A stretch of DNA of 64,000 nt from NCBI RefSeq assembly GCF_036417845.1, contig NC_089981.1, positions 81,881,268-81,945,267 on the forward strand, written 5' to 3'. The notes beneath the pieces are model-generated. The model searched no databases and had not been told where the DNA came from. It worked only from the letters and a program-made list of their open reading frames with translations. Source of the DNA: Apteryx mantelli. Lineage: Eukaryota > Chordata > Aves > Apterygiformes > Apterygidae. A program made the translations under genes and the position numbers. Positions 60,769 through 64,000 of the stretch are shown piece after piece; positions within the stretch are counted from its first letter, which is position 1; each line of letters opens with the position of its first letter.

Positions 60769-62757
60769 TTCAAGTTCCAGATCTCACACTGATAAATACC
60801 TCAGTTTTTGTTATTACAACTGCTGTGTCTACTTCAGTAGATTTCCATACTAAAGTCAGTGATTTAGGCTTCTACTCTTTTAAAGAGGAATTCAGTTTTG
60901 AAATGCTCCTTCCTAATTAAACAAGAAGATACAAACCTGTTTCTTAAGGTTGCTTTTGAAAATGCTGAAAGGTTTAAGAGGAACTGAAGATGGGACAGTA
61001 TGTGCCTACATCTCCATCAAATCCATCAGGACCTCTGTCTGAAAGCTAGTAAAGTTTTTTTTGTCTAGTAATGACAGGTATGATCTGGTCTTTCTGTCTT
61101 GGACATTTTAAAAGTGAGGTTTTATTAGAGAAAATAAATTCCAATTTGGAGGGAGTGGGGGATGAGCAAATTATGCAATTTAGACCCTGGAATGGCTGAC
61201 AAATGTGCTATTACTTTTGGGGAAAGAATCATCATACAGAGAATGACGAACAATTACCTTTTTATATGCAATGAAAGTTTTGATATGGTTATAAGTAGCA
61301 TGAAAAATGCCTTTTGAACATAAAGTCATGTAGCATTTGATTCTGATGTGCTGAGTGTTGCCAGCAGTATGTTTCCTCATCCGTATCCTTGAAATTCCTT
61401 TCTCATCTGTTGTCCCCCAAGGGGGGGAGAACCATAAGATAGAAGTATGGTGCCTTTTACTTAACAAATACACTTCCGATTTCTAATACAAAGCTTTGGA
61501 ACTTTTGCTTGCTAGTTCAGGACTTGATCAAAATTCCTGTAAGTGCTTTGAGATAAATTATGAGCAAAGTTTTAACATAGAATTACCCTCTGTCTCTCCT
61601 CCTCCTTTTTGCTTTCTTTTCTTTACTCTTCTGTTTCTTTTAAAATAAAATGTAATTTACATTTCAAAGACATAGTGACTCTAACACAGTGTTAGAGGAA
61701 GACAGCTCTAGTATCCCCATTCTCAGACTGGTGACAGTGTGTGTGACTGAACAGTTCCTTGCACTTTCAAAGGAGAAATAAAAATAAAAATCTTAGACCT
61801 GAAGGGATGGAATAAATCTTATGCTTCTTTACAGTTGATCTCTGAAATGCTCTGAATTACAAGAGCCAGGTAACTTATTTGAACTTCAAGAATTGCTGGA
61901 GAAAGTTGAATCACAAGAATTATTTTATATCCTGGTGAATTTATTTGTTGGTGACCTGATATACTCAAAATGTCACGGAAAGAAAATGTCCACGGTTTTA
62001 GAGAGACTGTCTAAAAATGTTGCAATTGCAGCATTGTCTTCGATGAATGTCAGCCACTGTGAGTGTCTGAGAATGATGATACTCTCATAAAGATGGATGA
62101 AAAATATTAATTAAAACCACTATAAAGCCATGTTATTATAAGGTCTTTTCAAACAAACTTAGTGCAGTTTTATCGAGTATCGACTTCTCAAGAAGGTACA
62201 AATAGAAAAGAGCTTACAATGAAAAGGGATGATTCCAGGGGGCTGAATAGATTTTATAACCCCTATATTATTGTGCTGTTCTTCAGTTATCTGCAACAGG
62301 CTTTTGCTAGCAACAGGAAATACTCACATAGAGTTTGCTGGCCCATTCCTCCAGGGACAAGAAATATGAAGCTCAGAGAACAGAAGTCCCAGAATAACTC
62401 CTCAGATTTTATTTTAATAGACCAGGAGGCTATTCAAATTTTGTAGCTTCATTTCTTGATTAATATATGGGACAAACTTCCACCTGTATGAATCACCAAC
62501 AAAATTCTTACTGACTCAGAGTCTGGATTTTACCCACAGTCCTGTAAAAGGCTCTTTTTCATGTCCAGTTTAGTAATGAGACAAATCTGGAACAGCTTCT
62601 TTCTTTTCCTTGAGATTAAAACTTATTCAACATCTTTTGTTACCTATGAATAATGTTAAAATATAATATCTGATTTGGGATTCCATATGACATTATAACA
62701 ATGTTTCATTGCTTGCAGAGTCAAGAATAAGCAATACCTTGATTTCTGTTATTTCAG

Positions 62758-62850
62758 GGAGTGAGTGATGATGAGGGAAAAGATAATGCAAAATTGCTAA
62801 CTTCTCAGATAGGCACAACTGAAATGAAGTGCTCTTCAAATTGCCTGTAA
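62758..62850 (+). CDS. candidate terminal exon, same gene
   Basis: Acceptor TTGATTTCTGTTATTTCAG is strong. In phase with 59366 it reads GVSDDEGKDNAKLLTSQIG, then TTEMKCSSNCL, and stops at TAA (62848-62850). AATAAA overlaps the stop (62850-62855) and ATTAAA follows at 62933, so polyadenylation close by is plausible. The assembled product (54154 onward) would be about 140 residues, acidic at the C-terminus, with no signal peptide or membrane segment visible. Confidence 0.38.
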   Translation, partial: GVSDDEGKDNAKLLTSQIGTTEMKCSSNCL

Positions 62851-62938
62851 ATAAATCAGGATCACTATTGGAAGACAGGTGGATAAGCTTGTAAGTCTTT
62901 TAAGTCAGAAAATTTGTGTATCAAATTTTATGATTAAA
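62850..62938 (+). terminator. candidate polyadenylation signals
   Basis: AATAAA at 62850-62855 and the variant ATTAAA at 62933-62938 lie just after the candidate stop codon. They are common in AT-rich DNA, so they support rather than prove a 3' end. Confidence 0.3.
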
Positions 62939-64000
62939 AAGACAAAAGTTTGCTTTGTGCAGCAAGAGGTAAGGCAACCATATGTCTGAGCTGTGCTGTT
63001 TGGTTACTGAATAAGTAGAGCAAGATGCAAACTGGACACACTTTGCTGTAATAGTCACACAAATGAAGCAGATTGTCTCCCAAAACACAGTTCAACTCCA
63101 GAGCTTTAGCAGCTGCCTGAGTGGCAGTGATGGACAAGGCATTTTGCATGTGGTATATTTTTCTTGAACAGATGCAGTGGGCTGTCTTGTAAACAGTGCC
63201 GACAAATGCTGTTAGTTTAAGAGGCTTTGGGCTCTTTAATAAGACCACTAGTGAAACAGACTCATTATATAAATTTGTCTTACTGTATAAACAATTTGCA
63301 TAGTAATGTGGCCATGTGAAAGAACATAGTAAATAAGGGGGGTTTTTTGGTGCAGGGGGAGAGTGGAATAAGGGATACTCCACAGTGATCTGACAGAAAA
63401 AAGCAGTCTGCTGCTTTTCTCCAGTCTTCAGGTCACCTAGATCTGAAAAACAGTTCCCTGATAGCATGTTTACAAGAAGGGCTTTCTAATGCCTCAAGCA
63501 GCTCTGGTTATCGCCATTCCTTCTCAGCCTCATAAAGCAAGAGGTTATTTGAGGAGCCTGGAACATGGCATTCTTGAGGGGACAGACAGCGCATCAGGTC
63601 TGCTTAACCAGGAGAAATTAAATCCTGGATTCACTGCCATCCATGACAAACAGAAACCCCTATCCCACGGAAGCATAGTTTGGAGCAATGGCAGGTCAGA
63701 TCCTCAGGTGGTTTAGGGTGCTCCAGCTCTAACTTCTGCAGAGCTAAATAAATCAGTTCATGTCATTTGGTGTTGTGTCCCATTTGTCTGCCCACCTATC
63801 TAATCTTGTTGCCTATAGATTGCCAGGAGGTCTAGGTTGTAGGGACAGCTAGAACTCTACTGTCCATTGGCCAAATTGAGATTTGCCCAGGGCTCTTAAT
63901 CTCATCACAGGTTTTTATGCCTGGTGATGGAAAACTGCTGCCAGGGAATCTATCTTCTATACTTTCCTCAGAAAGCAAGATGGTCTCTCTCTCTGAGAGA
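62939..64000. other. right end of the window, no clear gene
   Basis: A 177-codon open frame on the minus strand (62934-63467) is the longest outside the CpG island but shows no family resemblance and may be chance. Nothing else was identified, and no ESR2 coding exon. Confidence 0.4.

Noticed and set aside
60631-60790. Plus-strand frame open after a poly-T acceptor
   Set aside because: Much of it is the palindromic MITE-like element, and no donor in a sensible place was found.
47000-64000. ESR2 coding exons, expected on the plus strand from mammalian gene order
   Set aside because: No DNA-binding-domain signature (CxxCxDxxSGYHYG or CEGCKAFFKRS) or N-terminal ESR2 peptide was seen on either strand.

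Overview
The window looks like nuclear DNA of a bird. It has CR1 LINE fragments, including the linker of their ORF2 and the typical 3' end with its ATTCTGTGATTCTGT tail. It also has a GC-rich avian-type repeat, large introns, one CpG island, and a vertebrate folate gene split by consensus GT-AG introns. No bacterial, plasmid or phage features were seen.

Positions 1-14,313 (minus strand) hold the 5' part of MTHFD1, the cytosolic C1-tetrahydrofolate synthase. Seven coding exons give residues 1-205 of the dehydrogenase/cyclohydrolase domain with all splice phases agreeing. The remaining exons lie beyond position 1. The start codon sits inside a CpG island (about 13.88-14.96 kb) that serves as promoter.

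Positions 15-64 kb are mostly AT-rich non-coding DNA with sparse repeats, but three groups of exon-like segments stand out. (i) A minus-strand chain at 15.36, 18.6, 20.9 and 24.1 kb stays open in one frame across all three splice junctions. (ii) A plus-strand group at 31.4-46.7 kb has good splice sites and coiled-coil-like peptides, but also in-frame stops and frameshifts, which suggests an eroding gene. In mammals the order is SYNE2-ESR2-TEX21-MTHFD1, so a TEX21-like relic is the leading guess from position; I cannot confirm it by sequence. (iii) A plus-strand group at 54.15-62.85 kb can be joined into one short open frame of about 140 codons ending just before an AATAAA. Neither ESR2 coding exons nor any of its zinc-finger signature is visible, so ESR2 would lie to the right of the window if synteny holds.

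Repeats include a composite CR1 locus with two pieces of the same ORF2 region in opposite orientation (32.7-33.6 kb), a second CR1 3' end (42.0-42.5 kb), a 60-bp minisatellite (about 27 kb), a GC-rich LTR-like repeat (30.7-31.1 kb), two palindromic MITE-like elements (48.2 and 60.7 kb), two MIR-like pieces and several microsatellites. Exon calls outside MTHFD1 rest on reading frame and splice signals only and carry modest confidence.
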